From positions 1 through 53,076 of the forward strand of contig JAYGFA010000021.1 in assembly GCA_046582115.1 (NCBI GenBank): a stretch of DNA of 53,076 bases. Reading direction: 5' to 3'. Source of the DNA: UBA11889 sp046582115 (lineage in GTDB: Bacteria > Pseudomonadota > Gammaproteobacteria > Pseudomonadales > Azotimanducaceae). This document shows, one piece after another, positions 25,148 through 33,526 of the stretch. How positions within the stretch are numbered: position 1 is the first letter of the stretch; each line of letters begins with the position of its first letter. The position numbers were made by a program, and so were the translations under genes. The notes beneath the pieces were generated by a model, which saw only the letters and a program-made list of their open reading frames with translations, made no database searches and was not told the DNA's origin.

Positions 25148-25534
25148 TTAAACACGTCTTTTCTTTGGTGGACGACAACCGTTGTGCGGAATGGGCGTAA
25201 CGTCAGAGATACTATTAATCTTCAAGCCGGCCGCATTCATCGCGCGAACAGCTGATTCGCGACCTGGGCCCGGTCCCTTAATGTAAACGTCAACACTACT
25301 CATGCCGTAAGCCTCCATTGTCGCCACCGCAACGCGTTCTGCGGCAACCTGTGCCGCGAATGGTGTGCTCTTCCTCGAACCCCGAAACCCCGAGCCGCCC
25401 GCTGTCGCCCAGCTGAGTGTATTACCCTGTCGGTCCGTGATCGTGATTATCGTATTGTTAAACGATGCATGCACATGGGCGACACCATCGGCAATAGTGC
25501 GCTTGCCTTTTTTTACCGGTTGTACCTCCGCCAT
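25148..25534 (-). CDS. rpsK: 30S ribosomal protein S11
   Basis: 128 residues. It shows GVAHVHASFNNTIITITDRQGN, WATAGGSGFRGSRKSTPFAAQVA, and the C-terminal DVTPIPHNGCRPPKKRRV. S11 lies on the small-subunit platform near the mRNA exit path. Only two bases separate it from rpsM upstream, and 15 from rpsD downstream. Confidence 0.98.
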   Translation of the reverse strand: MAEVQPVKKGKRTIADGVAHVHASFNNTIITITDRQGNTLSWATAGGSGFRGSRKSTPFAAQVAAERVAVATMEAYGMSSVDVYIKGPGPGRESAVRAMNAAGLKINSISDVTPIPHNGCRPPKKRRV

Positions 25535-25536
25535 GT

Positions 25537-25893
25537 TTATTTCCTTACGAGTCGCTTCGCACCTTTACGCGTGCGTGCATTAGTGCGTGTGCGCTGCCCG
25601 CGCACGGGCAAGCCCCGGCGATGTCGAATTCCGCGCATACAACCAAGATCCATCAAGCGTTTTACGTGCATTGATTCTTCTCGTCGCAAATCTCCTTCGA
25701 CCTGAAACTTACCGAGCTCATTTCGCAATGCATCCAGATCAGATTCGGATAGATCCTGGACTCGAACCGAAGCGTCGATTCCTGCATTGCCACAAATCGT
25801 CTTCGCCGAGCTTCGTCCAATGCCGTAGATGTATGTGAGCGAAATCACCGCGTGACGGTTATCGGGAATATTTATTCCTGCGATTCGAGCCAT
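25537..25893 (-). CDS. rpsM: 30S ribosomal protein S13
   Basis: 118 residues: MARIAGINIPDNRHAVISLTYIYGIG at the start, the helix-two-turn-helix region in the middle, and RGLPVRGQRTRTNARTRKG near the C-terminus, which reaches the P-site tRNA. S13 sits in the small-subunit head and forms bridges to L5. It follows rpmJ after two bases. Confidence 0.98.
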   Translation of the reverse strand: MARIAGINIPDNRHAVISLTYIYGIGRSSAKTICGNAGIDASVRVQDLSESDLDALRNELGKFQVEGDLRREESMHVKRLMDLGCMRGIRHRRGLPVRGQRTRTNARTRKGAKRLVRK

Positions 25894-25895
25894 GC

Positions 25896-26012
25896 CTATC
25901 CTTGCCTCTGCTTGTGTCGGGGTTCTGTCTTGCAGATAACACGCACGGTGCCTTTTCGACGCACGATCTTACAATCCCTACACATTTTCTTTACGGACGC
26001 TCTAACTTTCAT
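25896..26012 (-). CDS. rpmJ: 50S ribosomal protein L36
   Basis: A 38-residue protein starting MKVRASVKKMCRDCKIVRRK. The zinc site is complete: Cys11, Cys14, Cys27 and His33 (CRDC, then VICKTEPRH). It is therefore the zinc-binding form. It lies between secY and rpsM, its usual place at the spc/alpha operon junction. Confidence 0.96.
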   Translation of the reverse strand: MKVRASVKKMCRDCKIVRRKGTVRVICKTEPRHKQRQG

Positions 26013-26027
26013 GATCTTTGATCCTCA

Positions 26028-27353
26028 TTAACGGGAGCGCCTTCCGTAACCCTTCAAGTTAGATTTTTCCATCAATTTCGCGTACTGGCTCGACATGAGG
26101 TGCGACTGCACTTGCGACATGAAATCCATTGCAACAACCACTACGATCAGCAATGCGGTGCCCCCGAGCTGAAAGCTGACATCAAAGAAAACAATCATCA
26201 ATTCAGGTAGCAGGCATACTGCCGTTACGTATAAAGCCCCGAACACCGTTAAACGCGTCATTACATCGTCAAGATACTTCGCTGTTTGTTGACCGGGGCG
26301 TATGCCAGGCACGTATGCGCCTTGCCGCTTGAGATTATCGGCCATGTCCTTTGGATCGAACTGGATTGCTGTATAGAAGAAACTAAAAAATATGATCCCC
26401 GCCGCGAAGACCAGAATGTATAAGGGTTGACCAGGAGTTAAGAACAAAGAAATACTCTGTAGCCATTCCATACCTTGATTTTGGCCAAACCATTGTGCAA
26501 TTGAGGTTGGCGCCAATATCAAACTACTAGCAAAAATCGCCGGGATTACACCGGCCATGTTTATCTTTAGCGGTAGATGGCTGGTCTGCGCTTGGTATTG
26601 ACGACGCCCTTGTTGACGCTTCGCGTAGTTGACGGTTATACGACGTTGGCCGCGTTCAATAAATACAACAAAGCCAACGATCAAGAAGGCGATGCCCCCG
26701 ATCAATAGCAATACGACGATATTGATATCGCCTTGTCTCGCTGCCTCGAACGCTTGGCCGACAGCTGAGGGAAATCCAGAAACGATGCCTGAAAAAATGA
26801 GCAAGGAAATGCCGTTGCCGACGCCGCGTTCAGTAATCTGCTCGCCAAGCCACATTATGAATATTGCGCCCGTGACCAGTGTCGTTATGGATACAAAGTA
26901 AAACGCTGGACCTGGATTGAATGCCAAACCTTGTCCGGCCAATGTGCCTGTGAGTGCCGTTCCCTGTACAAGACCTATCAATAAAGTCCCATATCGGGTG
27001 TATTGAGTGATCTTGCGGCGTCCTGCTTCACCTTCTTTACGCAACTGATTTAGTGATGGATACATCATGGTCATTAGATTCATGATGATGCTTGAGGTGA
27101 TGTATGGCATTGGACCAAGCGCAAGGATGCTCATCCGTTCCAGAGCCCCACCCGAAAACATGTTGAAAACGTCAAGGATCCCTCCCTGATTGGCTTCAAA
27201 AAGACTGCGTAATTGATCTGGGTTAATCCCCGGTACCGGTATATGGGTACCGATGCGATAAACAAGCAACGCAAAAAATACAAAAAAAAGTCGGCCGCGA
27301 AGCTCGGAGAGCCCCGATTCAACGCCCGCAAGTCCTCGAGTAGTCGTTGCCAT
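26028..27353 (-). CDS. secY: Protein translocase subunit SecY
   Basis: 441 residues with ten hydrophobic segments, forming the inner-membrane protein-conducting channel with SecE (encoded near 52.5 kb) and SecG. Recognisable parts are VYRIGTHIPVPGINP (TM1), FNMFSGGALERMSILALGPMPYITSSIIM (plug and TM2), GERGVGNGISLLIFSGI-type sequence near 180, and GIRPGQQTAKYLDDVMTRLT in the cytosolic loop that meets the ribosome. It lies in the spc operon after rplO. Confidence 0.98.
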   Translation of the reverse strand: MATTTRGLAGVESGLSELRGRLFFVFFALLVYRIGTHIPVPGINPDQLRSLFEANQGGILDVFNMFSGGALERMSILALGPMPYITSSIIMNLMTMMYPSLNQLRKEGEAGRRKITQYTRYGTLLIGLVQGTALTGTLAGQGLAFNPGPAFYFVSITTLVTGAIFIMWLGEQITERGVGNGISLLIFSGIVSGFPSAVGQAFEAARQGDINIVVLLLIGGIAFLIVGFVVFIERGQRRITVNYAKRQQGRRQYQAQTSHLPLKINMAGVIPAIFASSLILAPTSIAQWFGQNQGMEWLQSISLFLTPGQPLYILVFAAGIIFFSFFYTAIQFDPKDMADNLKRQGAYVPGIRPGQQTAKYLDDVMTRLTVFGALYVTAVCLLPELMIVFFDVSFQLGGTALLIVVVVAMDFMSQVQSHLMSSQYAKLMEKSNLKGYGRRSR

Positions 27354-27365
27354 TATTCCTCGCCG

Positions 27366-27806
27366 CTAACCCTCTTCCACTATTGTTCCACCAGCCTCCT
27401 CAATGGCTGCCCGGGCGCCCCGGGTTACCGATAGTCCTTTTAGATTGACCGCCCGACCAATCGCCCCCGATAGGAAGACGCGCGCACGTTTGACGTCTTT
27501 CGAAAGGATATTCACGTCTTTAAGTGTTTTGAGGGTGATTTCGTCCCCCGTTACCCTGTTAAGCTCCTCAACTCGAACCTCAGCCGTGACACCTGCAATT
27601 CTTGAACGAAATCCAAACGTAGGGACCCGCCGTTGAAGAGGGAGCTGCCCTCCTTCAAACCCAATTCTCACTTTTCCACCTGAACGCGCCTTTTGCCCTT
27701 TGTGACCGCGACCACAGGTTTTCCCCTGCCCAGCCGATATACCGCGACCCAATCGTTTACGTTTCTTTCGGCTACCAGGATGAGGATTAATGTCGTTAAA
27801 CCTCAT
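27366..27806 (-). CDS. rplO: 50S ribosomal protein L15
   Basis: 146 residues. It opens with the Arg/Lys/Gly-rich extension MRFNDINPHPGSRKKRKRLGRG and has GQKARSGGKVRIGFEGGQLPLQRRVP. It ends with the globular domain carrying GAIGRAVNLKGLSVTRGARAAIEEAGG. The ATG overlaps the rpmD stop by one base (TAATG). It is a late-assembly protein on the large subunit. Confidence 0.97.
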   Translation of the reverse strand: MRFNDINPHPGSRKKRKRLGRGISAGQGKTCGRGHKGQKARSGGKVRIGFEGGQLPLQRRVPTFGFRSRIAGVTAEVRVEELNRVTGDEITLKTLKDVNILSKDVKRARVFLSGAIGRAVNLKGLSVTRGARAAIEEAGGTIVEEG

Positions 27807-27994
27807 TAGTTGCCTCCCTCGATTTGAACCAGATAATCAATTTTATTGATCATTCCGCGAACGGACGCCGTATCTTCAATCTCAACTTCATCACCAATTC
27901 GCCTCAAACCGAGACCAGCAACACAAGCCTTATGCTTCTTTAAGCGACCCGCTGGGCTCTTAACAAGTTTAATTCTTACCGTCTTGGCCGTCAC
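27806..27994 (-). CDS. rpmD: 50S ribosomal protein L30
   Basis: 62 residues: TAKTVRIKLVKSPAGRLKKHKACVAGLGLRRIGDEVEIEDTASVRGMINKIDYLV in overlapping family blocks. The GTG at 27994 is chosen because it restores the family start and lies four bases after the rpsE stop. An upstream Met at 28048 would lie inside rpsE. Confidence 0.95.
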   Translation of the reverse strand: MTAKTVRIKLVKSPAGRLKKHKACVAGLGLRRIGDEVEIEDTASVRGMINKIDYLVQIEGGN

Positions 27995-27998
27995 AACG

Positions 27999-28502
27999 TT
28001 AGGCCACCAGTTCATCAACTGTTTTGCCACGTTTCGCCGCGACTGCATCGGGCGACTTCATATTACAAAGGCCTTTATACGTCGCCCTTACGACGTTTAT
28101 CGGAGTCGTCGATCCGTAACATTTTGCTAATACATTGTGAACGCCAACCGCCTCGAGTATCGCCCTCATGGTTGCACCAGCAATCACTCCTGTGCCTTCC
28201 GACGCAGGTTGCATATAGATGGTTGACGAACCGTGACGGGCAGTAATCGGGTACCACAGAGTATTTCCATTCAATTCAATATCCACCATACCGCGACGTG
28301 CAGCCTCCATCGACTTCTGAATGGCTAGCGGGACCTCGCGTGCTCTGCCACGTCCAAATCCAACCCGTCCCGCACCGTCCCCGACAACTGTCAATGCTGT
28401 AAAACCAAAAATCCGGCCACCTTTAACCACTTTAGCTACTCGATTGACTTGAACCAGCTTTTCAACGATGCCTTCTTCTTTAATTTCTTCCGAATAAGCC
28501 AT
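27999..28502 (-). CDS. rpsE: 30S ribosomal protein S5
   Basis: 167 residues. The double-stranded-RNA-binding-like N-terminal domain shows VKGGRIFGFTALTVVGDGAGRVGFGRGRAREVP, and the C-terminal domain IYMQPASEGTGVIAGATMRAILEAVG. The region linked to spectinomycin action (VNRVAKVVKGGR) is the usual sequence. S5 helps decoding accuracy and has mRNA helicase contacts. Two bases separate it from rplR. Confidence 0.98.
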   Translation of the reverse strand: MAYSEEIKEEGIVEKLVQVNRVAKVVKGGRIFGFTALTVVGDGAGRVGFGRGRAREVPLAIQKSMEAARRGMVDIELNGNTLWYPITARHGSSTIYMQPASEGTGVIAGATMRAILEAVGVHNVLAKCYGSTTPINVVRATYKGLCNMKSPDAVAAKRGKTVDELVA

Positions 28503-28504
28503 GG

Positions 28505-28855
28505 CTAGAACTCCAATCCGCCTTCGCGCGCAGCCGCGGCAAGCGCCTTTACGCGACCATGGTACTTATATCCAGAACGGTCGAAGGCAACCCGTTCGAT
28601 CCCGGCTTCCTTCGCCCTTAGTGCAATTAAATCTCCCACCTTGCCTGCTGCTTCCACATTTCCGGTGTTATCACCCCGCAAACTAGGGTCGAGCGTCGAC
28701 GCTTGGGCAAGAATCCGGTCCCCGTCTGGTGATACAACCTGAGCGTACATATGCTTGGCCGTTCGATGCACGGTTAACCTCGTCGCACGTTTTTCGCGCA
28801 TTCGCATTCGTCCTCTGCGGGCACGCCTTATTCGTGATTTTATTTTTTTATCCAT
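28505..28855 (-). CDS. rplR: 50S ribosomal protein L18
   Basis: 116 residues, a 5S rRNA binder: MDKKIKSRIRRARRGRMRMRE, ATRLTVHRTAKHMYAQVVSPDG, and VAFDRSGYKYHGRVKALAAAAREGGLEF. The ATG at 28855 gives the family length (117 in E. coli) and begins just after the rplF stop. A longer frame upstream would lie within rplF. Confidence 0.97.
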   Translation of the reverse strand: MDKKIKSRIRRARRGRMRMREKRATRLTVHRTAKHMYAQVVSPDGDRILAQASTLDPSLRGDNTGNVEAAGKVGDLIALRAKEAGIERVAFDRSGYKYHGRVKALAAAAREGGLEF

Positions 28856-28857
28856 AA

Positions 28858-29385
28858 CTACTTCTTCTTCGCCTCTTTCCGGCGAACGCGCTCTCCTACA
28901 TATCGAACACCCTTGCCCTTGTATGGTTCGGGGGGTCGGCACGCTCGTATCTCCGCAGAGACCTGACCGACTAACTGTTTGTCGATTCCACTAACAGCGA
29001 TCTCGGTCGGACTGGGCGTAATGATATCGATGCCCTCGGGGATTTCGTAATCAACCGGATGGGAGAACCCAAGCTGCATAGTCAATTTGTTTCCTCTCAC
29101 CTGCGCCCGATACCCCACCCCAATCAATTCCAGCCTCTTTTCCCAACCTTGGTTAACACCCAGAACTATGTTATTGACCAGGGCCCTAGTCGTTCCGGCC
29201 ATGGCCCATCCTTCGCGTGAATTCGCTTTGAAAACTATTTCATGGTCGTTCTGTTGGACTTCAACATCGCCACTTAAAGGGATTGTCAATTCGCCTTTAT
29301 TCCCTTTCACACTTATACCCGCATCGGTGACATTAGCCTCAACACCTTGTGGCAATTCAACCGGACTCTTGGCTATACGTGACAC
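28858..29385 (-). CDS. rplF: 50S ribosomal protein L6
   Basis: 175 residues made of two similar domains. Visible blocks are MSRIAKSPVELPQGVEANV, LVNNIVLGVNQGWEKRLELIGVGYRAQVRG and the C-terminal signature EIRACRPPEPYKGKGVRYVGE. L6 lies near the factor-binding site of the large subunit. The start is GTG with GAGAGG upstream. Confidence 0.98.
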   Translation of the reverse strand: MSRIAKSPVELPQGVEANVTDAGISVKGNKGELTIPLSGDVEVQQNDHEIVFKANSREGWAMAGTTRALVNNIVLGVNQGWEKRLELIGVGYRAQVRGNKLTMQLGFSHPVDYEIPEGIDIITPSPTEIAVSGIDKQLVGQVSAEIRACRPPEPYKGKGVRYVGERVRRKEAKKK

Positions 29386-29394
29386 ATTAACCTC

Positions 29395-29787
29395 TCAAAA
29401 AACTGTGCAAAGCACCTCGCCGCCAACACCTTCTCGGCGAGCAGCTTGGTCTGTCATGACACCTTTGTTGGTACTCACAATGGCAATACCTAATCCACCC
29501 TTCACTTGTGCTAAGCGTTCAGCATCCTGATAAATTCGTAAACCGGGACGACTAATCCGAGCGATTTCTTCGATCACCGGAATGCCCTCATGGTATTTAA
29601 GGTCAATCGAAAGCTCGGGTTTGACATCGCCTTCGACATGAAAATCAACGATGTAGCCTTCGGCCCGTAGTACCTCACAAATCGCTACCTTTAATTTCGA
29701 ACTGGGCATCGCGACATGGGTACGATTCGCGAATTGAGCGTTGCGAATCCGCGTCAATAAATCGGCTATCGGGTCTTGTAAGCTCAC
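29395..29787 (-). CDS. rpsH: 30S ribosomal protein S8
   Basis: About 130 residues. It has SLQDPIADLLTRIRNAQ at the start and ends GLGIAIVSTNKGVMTDQAARREGVGGEVLC, the family signature. The GTG at 29787 lies two bases after the rpsN stop; a TTG at 29796 would overlap rpsN. In E. coli S8 represses the spc operon by binding near the rplE start. I did not model that site here. Confidence 0.97.
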   Translation of the reverse strand: MSLQDPIADLLTRIRNAQFANRTHVAMPSSKLKVAICEVLRAEGYIVDFHVEGDVKPELSIDLKYHEGIPVIEEIARISRPGLRIYQDAERLAQVKGGLGIAIVSTNKGVMTDQAARREGVGGEVLCTVF

Positions 29788-29789
29788 GG

Positions 29790-30095
29790 CTACCAACTTG
29801 CCTTTACTAGTCCAGGTATATCACCGCGCATTGCAGCCTCTCTTAGTTTCGTACGGGCGAGTCCAAACTTTCGATAGACGCCTCTGGGCCGACCTGTAAT
29901 TGCACAACGTCGCTGCTGTCTAACAGGGCTTGCATTTCGCGGTAATTTTTGAAGCTGAACCTGCGCCTCCCAATGCTCATCATCCGTGGCCGATCGGTCA
30001 TTGATAATCTCCTTCAGAGCAGCTCTTTTTGCCGCATATTTTGCGACAGTACGCGCACGTTTCTTTTCTCGTTCAATCATCGAAAGCTTTGCCAT
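29790..30095 (-). CDS. rpsN: 30S ribosomal protein S14
   Basis: 101 residues, the long zinc-free form: it lacks the paired CxxC motifs of the short S14. MAKLSMIEREKKRARTVAKYAAKR opens, and RCAITGRPRGVYRKFGLARTKLREAA is the family signature. ATG at 30095 follows GGAG and lies two bases after the rplE stop. Confidence 0.97.
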   Translation of the reverse strand: MAKLSMIEREKKRARTVAKYAAKRAALKEIINDRSATDDEHWEAQVQLQKLPRNASPVRQQRRCAITGRPRGVYRKFGLARTKLREAAMRGDIPGLVKASW

Positions 30096-30097
30096 GA

Positions 30098-30637
30098 TCA
30101 ACTCCTAAAGGGGAAATTGAAGGCCCTTAGTAACTCGAGCCCCGCCTCGTCGGTTCCAGCGGTATTGGTGATAGTGACGTCTAGACCACGGATTTTGTCG
30201 ATCTGATCGAAATCAATTTCCGGGAAGACAATTTGCTCGGCGATACCCATTGAAAAGTTGCCGTGCCCGTCAAACGAATCGGGATTTAATCCGCGGAAGT
30301 CGCGCATACGAGGGATTGCAATACTGATCAGCCTCTCAACGAACTCATACATCCGTTGACGACGCAGGGTTACCTTACAACCGATCGGATACCCTTCTCT
30401 AATCTTGAACCCAGCCTCAGACTTGCGCGCTTTCGTAATTAAAGGCTGTTGCCCCGATATGCGACTCAAGTCGCCCACCGCACTATCCATGATCTTACGA
30501 TCCCCGAGCGCCTCCCCGACACCCATGTTAAGAGTGACCTTCGTAAGACATGGCACTTGCATGGGCGAGCTATACCCATACTGCTTCTGCAGTGCCGGAC
30601 GAATTTCTTGCATGTACCTTTCTTGCAATGCGTTCAT
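30098..30637 (-). CDS. rplE: 50S ribosomal protein L5
   Basis: 179 residues, same as E. coli. It shows YMQEIRPALQKQYGYSSPMQVPCLTKVTLNMGVGEA, the signature block, and ends TITNTAGTDEAGLELLRAFNFPF. L5 binds 5S rRNA in the central protuberance and contacts S13. The stop of rplX is directly followed by its ATG. Confidence 0.98.
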   Translation of the reverse strand: MNALQERYMQEIRPALQKQYGYSSPMQVPCLTKVTLNMGVGEALGDRKIMDSAVGDLSRISGQQPLITKARKSEAGFKIREGYPIGCKVTLRRQRMYEFVERLISIAIPRMRDFRGLNPDSFDGHGNFSMGIAEQIVFPEIDFDQIDKIRGLDVTITNTAGTDEAGLELLRAFNFPFRS

Positions 30638-30943
30638 CTACTCATCAACCAATCTTCCATCCGACTTAAAAACGCGCACCTTTCTTCCATCGTCTGTCCG
30701 GATACCGACACGATCGGCCACATTGGTCGAATCGTTGAATATCGCCAAATTAGACACGTGCAATGGTGCCTCGCGATCGACAATGCCACCACGCTCCCCG
30801 GCCTGTGGATTTCCACGTTGATGTTTCTTCACTAAGTTCACCCCGGAAACAAGAACACGATCGTTGGCTAATACTTCTAGTATCGCTCCTCGTTTACCCT
30901 TATCCCTTCCGGCGATGACGATAACCTCATCTTCTTTACGCAT
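30638..30943 (-). CDS. rplX: 50S ribosomal protein L24
   Basis: 101 residues. The KOW motif is in DEVIVIAGRDKGKRGAILEV, followed by VSGVNLVKKHQRGNPQAGERGGI. L24 starts large-subunit assembly. Of three in-frame Mets, the one at 30943 (MRKEDEVIVIAG) has GAGG just before it and gives family length. ATG 30952 adds MRK. Confidence 0.95.
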   Translation of the reverse strand: MRKEDEVIVIAGRDKGKRGAILEVLANDRVLVSGVNLVKKHQRGNPQAGERGGIVDREAPLHVSNLAIFNDSTNVADRVGIRTDDGRKVRVFKSDGRLVDE

Positions 30944-30965
30944 TTTCCTCATTAGTTTTACCGGA

Positions 30966-31334
30966 CTACAAAACTTCAGGCGCAAGCGAAATAATCCGCA
31001 TGAACCTCTCTGTACGCAGCTCTCTAGTAACCGGGCCAAAAATCCGTGTGCCTATTGGCTGAAGCTGTTGGTTCAACAACACAGCCGCATTCTGATCAAA
31101 ACGAATCACGGAGCCGTCACTACGCCGAACACCTTTTTTTGTACGGACGACAACGGCGTCCATTACCTGACCTTTACTAACTCTTCCTCGCGGAATCGCG
31201 TCTTTAACCGTAACCTTAATCACATCCCCGATTCCGGCATAACGCCGGTGCGAACCACCGAGCACTTTGATGCACTGAACACGCCGGGCACCGCTGTTAT
31301 CGGCAATTTCGAGCATTGTTTCCGACTGAATCAT
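30966..31334 (-). CDS. rplN: 50S ribosomal protein L14
   Basis: 122 residues, the usual length. It has MIQSETMLEIADNSGARRVQCIKVLGG, and the signature GVRRSDGSVIRFDQNAAVLLN. L14 is the docking site of RsfS, which this window also encodes at 16.5 kb. The ATG overlaps the rpsQ stop (ATGA). Confidence 0.98.
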   Translation of the reverse strand: MIQSETMLEIADNSGARRVQCIKVLGGSHRRYAGIGDVIKVTVKDAIPRGRVSKGQVMDAVVVRTKKGVRRSDGSVIRFDQNAAVLLNQQLQPIGTRIFGPVTRELRTERFMRIISLAPEVL

Positions 31335-31609
31335 CCCGTTTTCACCTCGATCGCACGGTCTTCGATAGATTCTAGGCTCCAACTTTTCTTTTTCGAAAAA
31401 GGCCTTGTCTCGACGACACTGATGATGTCACCTACCTTGCAATCATTGTTTTCATCGTGCGCAAAAACCTTGGCGGACCGACGAATATATTTACCGTAGA
31501 CGGGATGCTTAACTTGGCGTTCGACGCGGACAACAACAGTTTTATCCATGCTGTCCGAAACTACCACGCCAGAAATTACTCGATTCTTGTGTTCGGACAT
31601 CTCAGACAC
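31331..31609 (-). CDS. rpsQ: 30S ribosomal protein S17
   Basis: 92 residues: NRVISGVVVSDSMDKTVVVRVERQVKHPVYGKYIRRS then GDIISVVETRPFSKKKSWSL. S17 is a primary 16S binder. GTG at 31609 has GGGAG seven bases before it, inside the end of rpmC; ATG at 31600, right after the rpmC stop, is the alternative and would drop three residues. Confidence 0.96.
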   Translation of the reverse strand: MSEMSEHKNRVISGVVVSDSMDKTVVVRVERQVKHPVYGKYIRRSAKVFAHDENNDCKVGDIISVVETRPFSKKKSWSLESIEDRAIEVKTG

Positions 31610-31793
31610 TTTGTTTCTCCCTGATCAATGTTTTCACTCGCGCAATGTCCCGTTTCGTTTCTCCCAAAAGATGAGTCTGTGGGAGTTGTTCACTCGCTCG
31701 CTGCATCCGCAAATTAAAGTGCTCTTTTCTCAATCTTAGGAGCTCGCCGTGGAGTTCCTCCAAGTTGTTCTCTCTCAACTCTTCTATATTCAT
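31602..31793 (-). CDS. rpmC: 50S ribosomal protein L29
   Basis: 63 residues, two helices: MNIEELRENNLEELHGELLRLRKEHFNLRMQRA and DIARVKTLIREKQ. L29 lies at the peptide tunnel exit near L23. The ATG shares one base with the rplP stop (TGATG). The same frame is open further upstream but only within rplP. Confidence 0.96.
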   Translation of the reverse strand: MNIEELRENNLEELHGELLRLRKEHFNLRMQRASEQLPQTHLLGETKRDIARVKTLIREKQSV

Positions 31794-32206
31794 CACATTG
31801 TTGATCGTCGAACAATCGCCGTCGCGAATGGAAGCTTCGATGCCGCTAGGGTCAATGCAGCACGTGCCACGTCCTCTGGTACTCCCTCCATTTCGTATAG
31901 CATGCGGCCGGGTTGAATCTGTGCGACCCAATACTCAACAGCGCCCTTACCTTTGCCCTGACGCACCTCCAGAGGTTTTTTTGTTATTGGCTTATCTGGG
32001 AAGACGCGTATCCATATCTTGCCACCGCGTCGGACGCGACGCGTCATCGCTCGGCGTCCTGCTTCTATCTGTCGCGCTGTCATACGCCCTCGACCCGTCG
32101 CCTTAAGACCATATTCACCGAAACTTACCCGACTGCCGCGAATAGCAAGACCGCGATTTCGACCTTTTTGAGTCTTCCTAAAGCGTGTCTTCTTAGGTTG
32201 AAGCAT
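31793..32206 (-). CDS. rplP: 50S ribosomal protein L16
   Basis: 137 residues: MLQPKKTRFRKTQKGRNRG, the Arg-rich loop RGRMTARQIEAGRRAMTRRVRRGGKIWIRVFPDKP, and GKGKGAVEYWVAQIQPGRMLYEMEGV. L16 shapes the A-site tRNA elbow contact and is a known arginine hydroxylation target in some bacteria; the loop is present. Confidence 0.98.
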   Translation of the reverse strand: MLQPKKTRFRKTQKGRNRGLAIRGSRVSFGEYGLKATGRGRMTARQIEAGRRAMTRRVRRGGKIWIRVFPDKPITKKPLEVRQGKGKGAVEYWVAQIQPGRMLYEMEGVPEDVARAALTLAASKLPFATAIVRRSTM

Positions 32207-32216
32207 CGATCACGTC

Positions 32217-32891
32217 CTAAACGCTCACTGTCGCAGAGGCATCAGAAAGTTGACCTTCTTCTGCACCAATGATTTCTCCTTTAAAGATCCACACTTTGAC
32301 TCCCAAAATGCCATAGGTCGTCTTCGCTTCGGCCGTCGCATAGTCAATGTCGGCCCGAAGCGTATGTAGCGGAACGCGGCCTTCGAGGTACGACTCTGAT
32401 CTCGCTATTTCCGCACCGCCAAGGCGGCCTGCCACTCGAACTTTGATACCTTTGGCTCCCAATCGCATCGCGTTTTGGATTACGCGTCGCATCGCTCGTC
32501 TAAATTGGACTCTTCGCTCAAGTTGTTGCGCCACATTCTGAGCGACTAGCAAAGAATCGATCTCAGGCTTTCGTATTTCCTCCACGTTCACGTGCACGGC
32601 CATTTTCATCATTCGGGTCAAAATGGCTCTCAACTTTTCCACATCTTCTCCTTTTTTACCTATCACGATGCCCGGTCGAGCAGTAAATATGGAGACCCGC
32701 GCAGTTTGTGCAGGTCGTTCAATCTCGATGCGACTTACGGATGCTTGTGACAAGCGTTCTCGTAGAAACGAGCGCACCTGAAGATCGTTCAACAAATATT
32801 CAGCGTAGGTTTGTTTTTCCGCGTACCAGACGGATGTGTGGTCCTTAACGATGCCTAACCGCATTCCAGTTGGATTGACTTTCTGTCCCAT
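32217..32891 (-). CDS. rpsC: 30S ribosomal protein S3
   Basis: 224 residues. It has MGQKVNPTGMRLGIVKDHTSVWYA, a KH domain with IFTARPGIVIGKKGEDVEKLR, and the C-terminal signature AKTTYGILGVKVWIFKGEI. S3 lines the mRNA entry tunnel. It lies between rplV and rplP. Confidence 0.98.
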   Translation of the reverse strand: MGQKVNPTGMRLGIVKDHTSVWYAEKQTYAEYLLNDLQVRSFLRERLSQASVSRIEIERPAQTARVSIFTARPGIVIGKKGEDVEKLRAILTRMMKMAVHVNVEEIRKPEIDSLLVAQNVAQQLERRVQFRRAMRRVIQNAMRLGAKGIKVRVAGRLGGAEIARSESYLEGRVPLHTLRADIDYATAEAKTTYGILGVKVWIFKGEIIGAEEGQLSDASATVSV

Positions 32892-32900
32892 GCGAATTCC

Positions 32901-33236
32901 TTAGCCTTCGTCCGTAACAGCAACGGTGATATGACACGAACGTTTTAGAATCCGATCAGCGCGACCTCTCGCCCGGGGTCGCATTCGCTTCATGGTTGCG
33001 CCCGCGTTGACGTACGCCTCCGCCACCCTCAGTTCATCGATATCCGCTCCTTCGTTATGTTCGGCATTGTGAATGGCAGATTCGAGCACCTTCCTCACTA
33101 AATGAGCTCCCTTTTGAGTAGCAAACGTCAGGGCGTCGAGTGCCTCATCCACTGACTTACCACGTATTTGATCCACTACTAACCGCGCTTTCTGGGGCGA
33201 TAGCGGGAGCTTTTTTGCGGTTGCTGCTACCAACAT
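32901..33236 (-). CDS. rplV: 50S ribosomal protein L22
   Basis: 111 residues (110 in E. coli): AKKLPLSPQKARLVVDQIRGKSVDEAL, VLESAIHNAEHNEGADIDELRV and the hairpin loop RMRPRARGRADRILKR that reaches into the exit tunnel, where macrolide-resistance changes arise; the loop looks normal. ATG 33236 has GGAG six bases upstream. Confidence 0.97.
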   Translation of the reverse strand: MLVAATAKKLPLSPQKARLVVDQIRGKSVDEALDALTFATQKGAHLVRKVLESAIHNAEHNEGADIDELRVAEAYVNAGATMKRMRPRARGRADRILKRSCHITVAVTDEG

Positions 33237-33246
33237 CACGATCTCC

Positions 33247-33522
33247 TCACCGTTGCACCCTGCGGTCACCCGCGTGTCCTCTAAAAGTTCGCGTTGGTGC
33301 AAACTCGCCCAATTTGTGTCCGACCATATCTTCGGAAATAAAAATCGGTACGTGCTGTCGACCGTTATATACCGCGATCGTTAACCCAACCATGTCGGGC
33401 ATCACCATCGAACGACGCGACCATGTTTTAATTGGCCGCTTATCATTACTCTCCTTCGCCTTCTCAACTTTCTTGATTAGGTGTAAATCAATAAACGGGC
33501 CTTTACGTAAAGATCGAGGCAC
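33247..33522 (-). CDS. rpsS: 30S ribosomal protein S19
   Basis: 91 residues: PRSLRKGPFIDLHLIKKVEKA, IKTWSRRSMVMPDMVGLTIAVYNGR, then GHKLGEFAPTRTFRGHAGD. GTG at 33522 lies four bases after the rplB stop and is preceded by GGAAGGA, so it beats the upstream Met at 33660, which lies in rplB. S19 sits with S13 in the head. Confidence 0.97.
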   Translation of the reverse strand: MPRSLRKGPFIDLHLIKKVEKAKESNDKRPIKTWSRRSMVMPDMVGLTIAVYNGRQHVPIFISEDMVGHKLGEFAPTRTFRGHAGDRRVQR

Positions 33523-33526
33523 TTCT

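Noticed and set aside
30864..31499. 211-codon plus-strand frame
   Set aside because: Antisense to rplX, rplN and rpsQ; no independent support.
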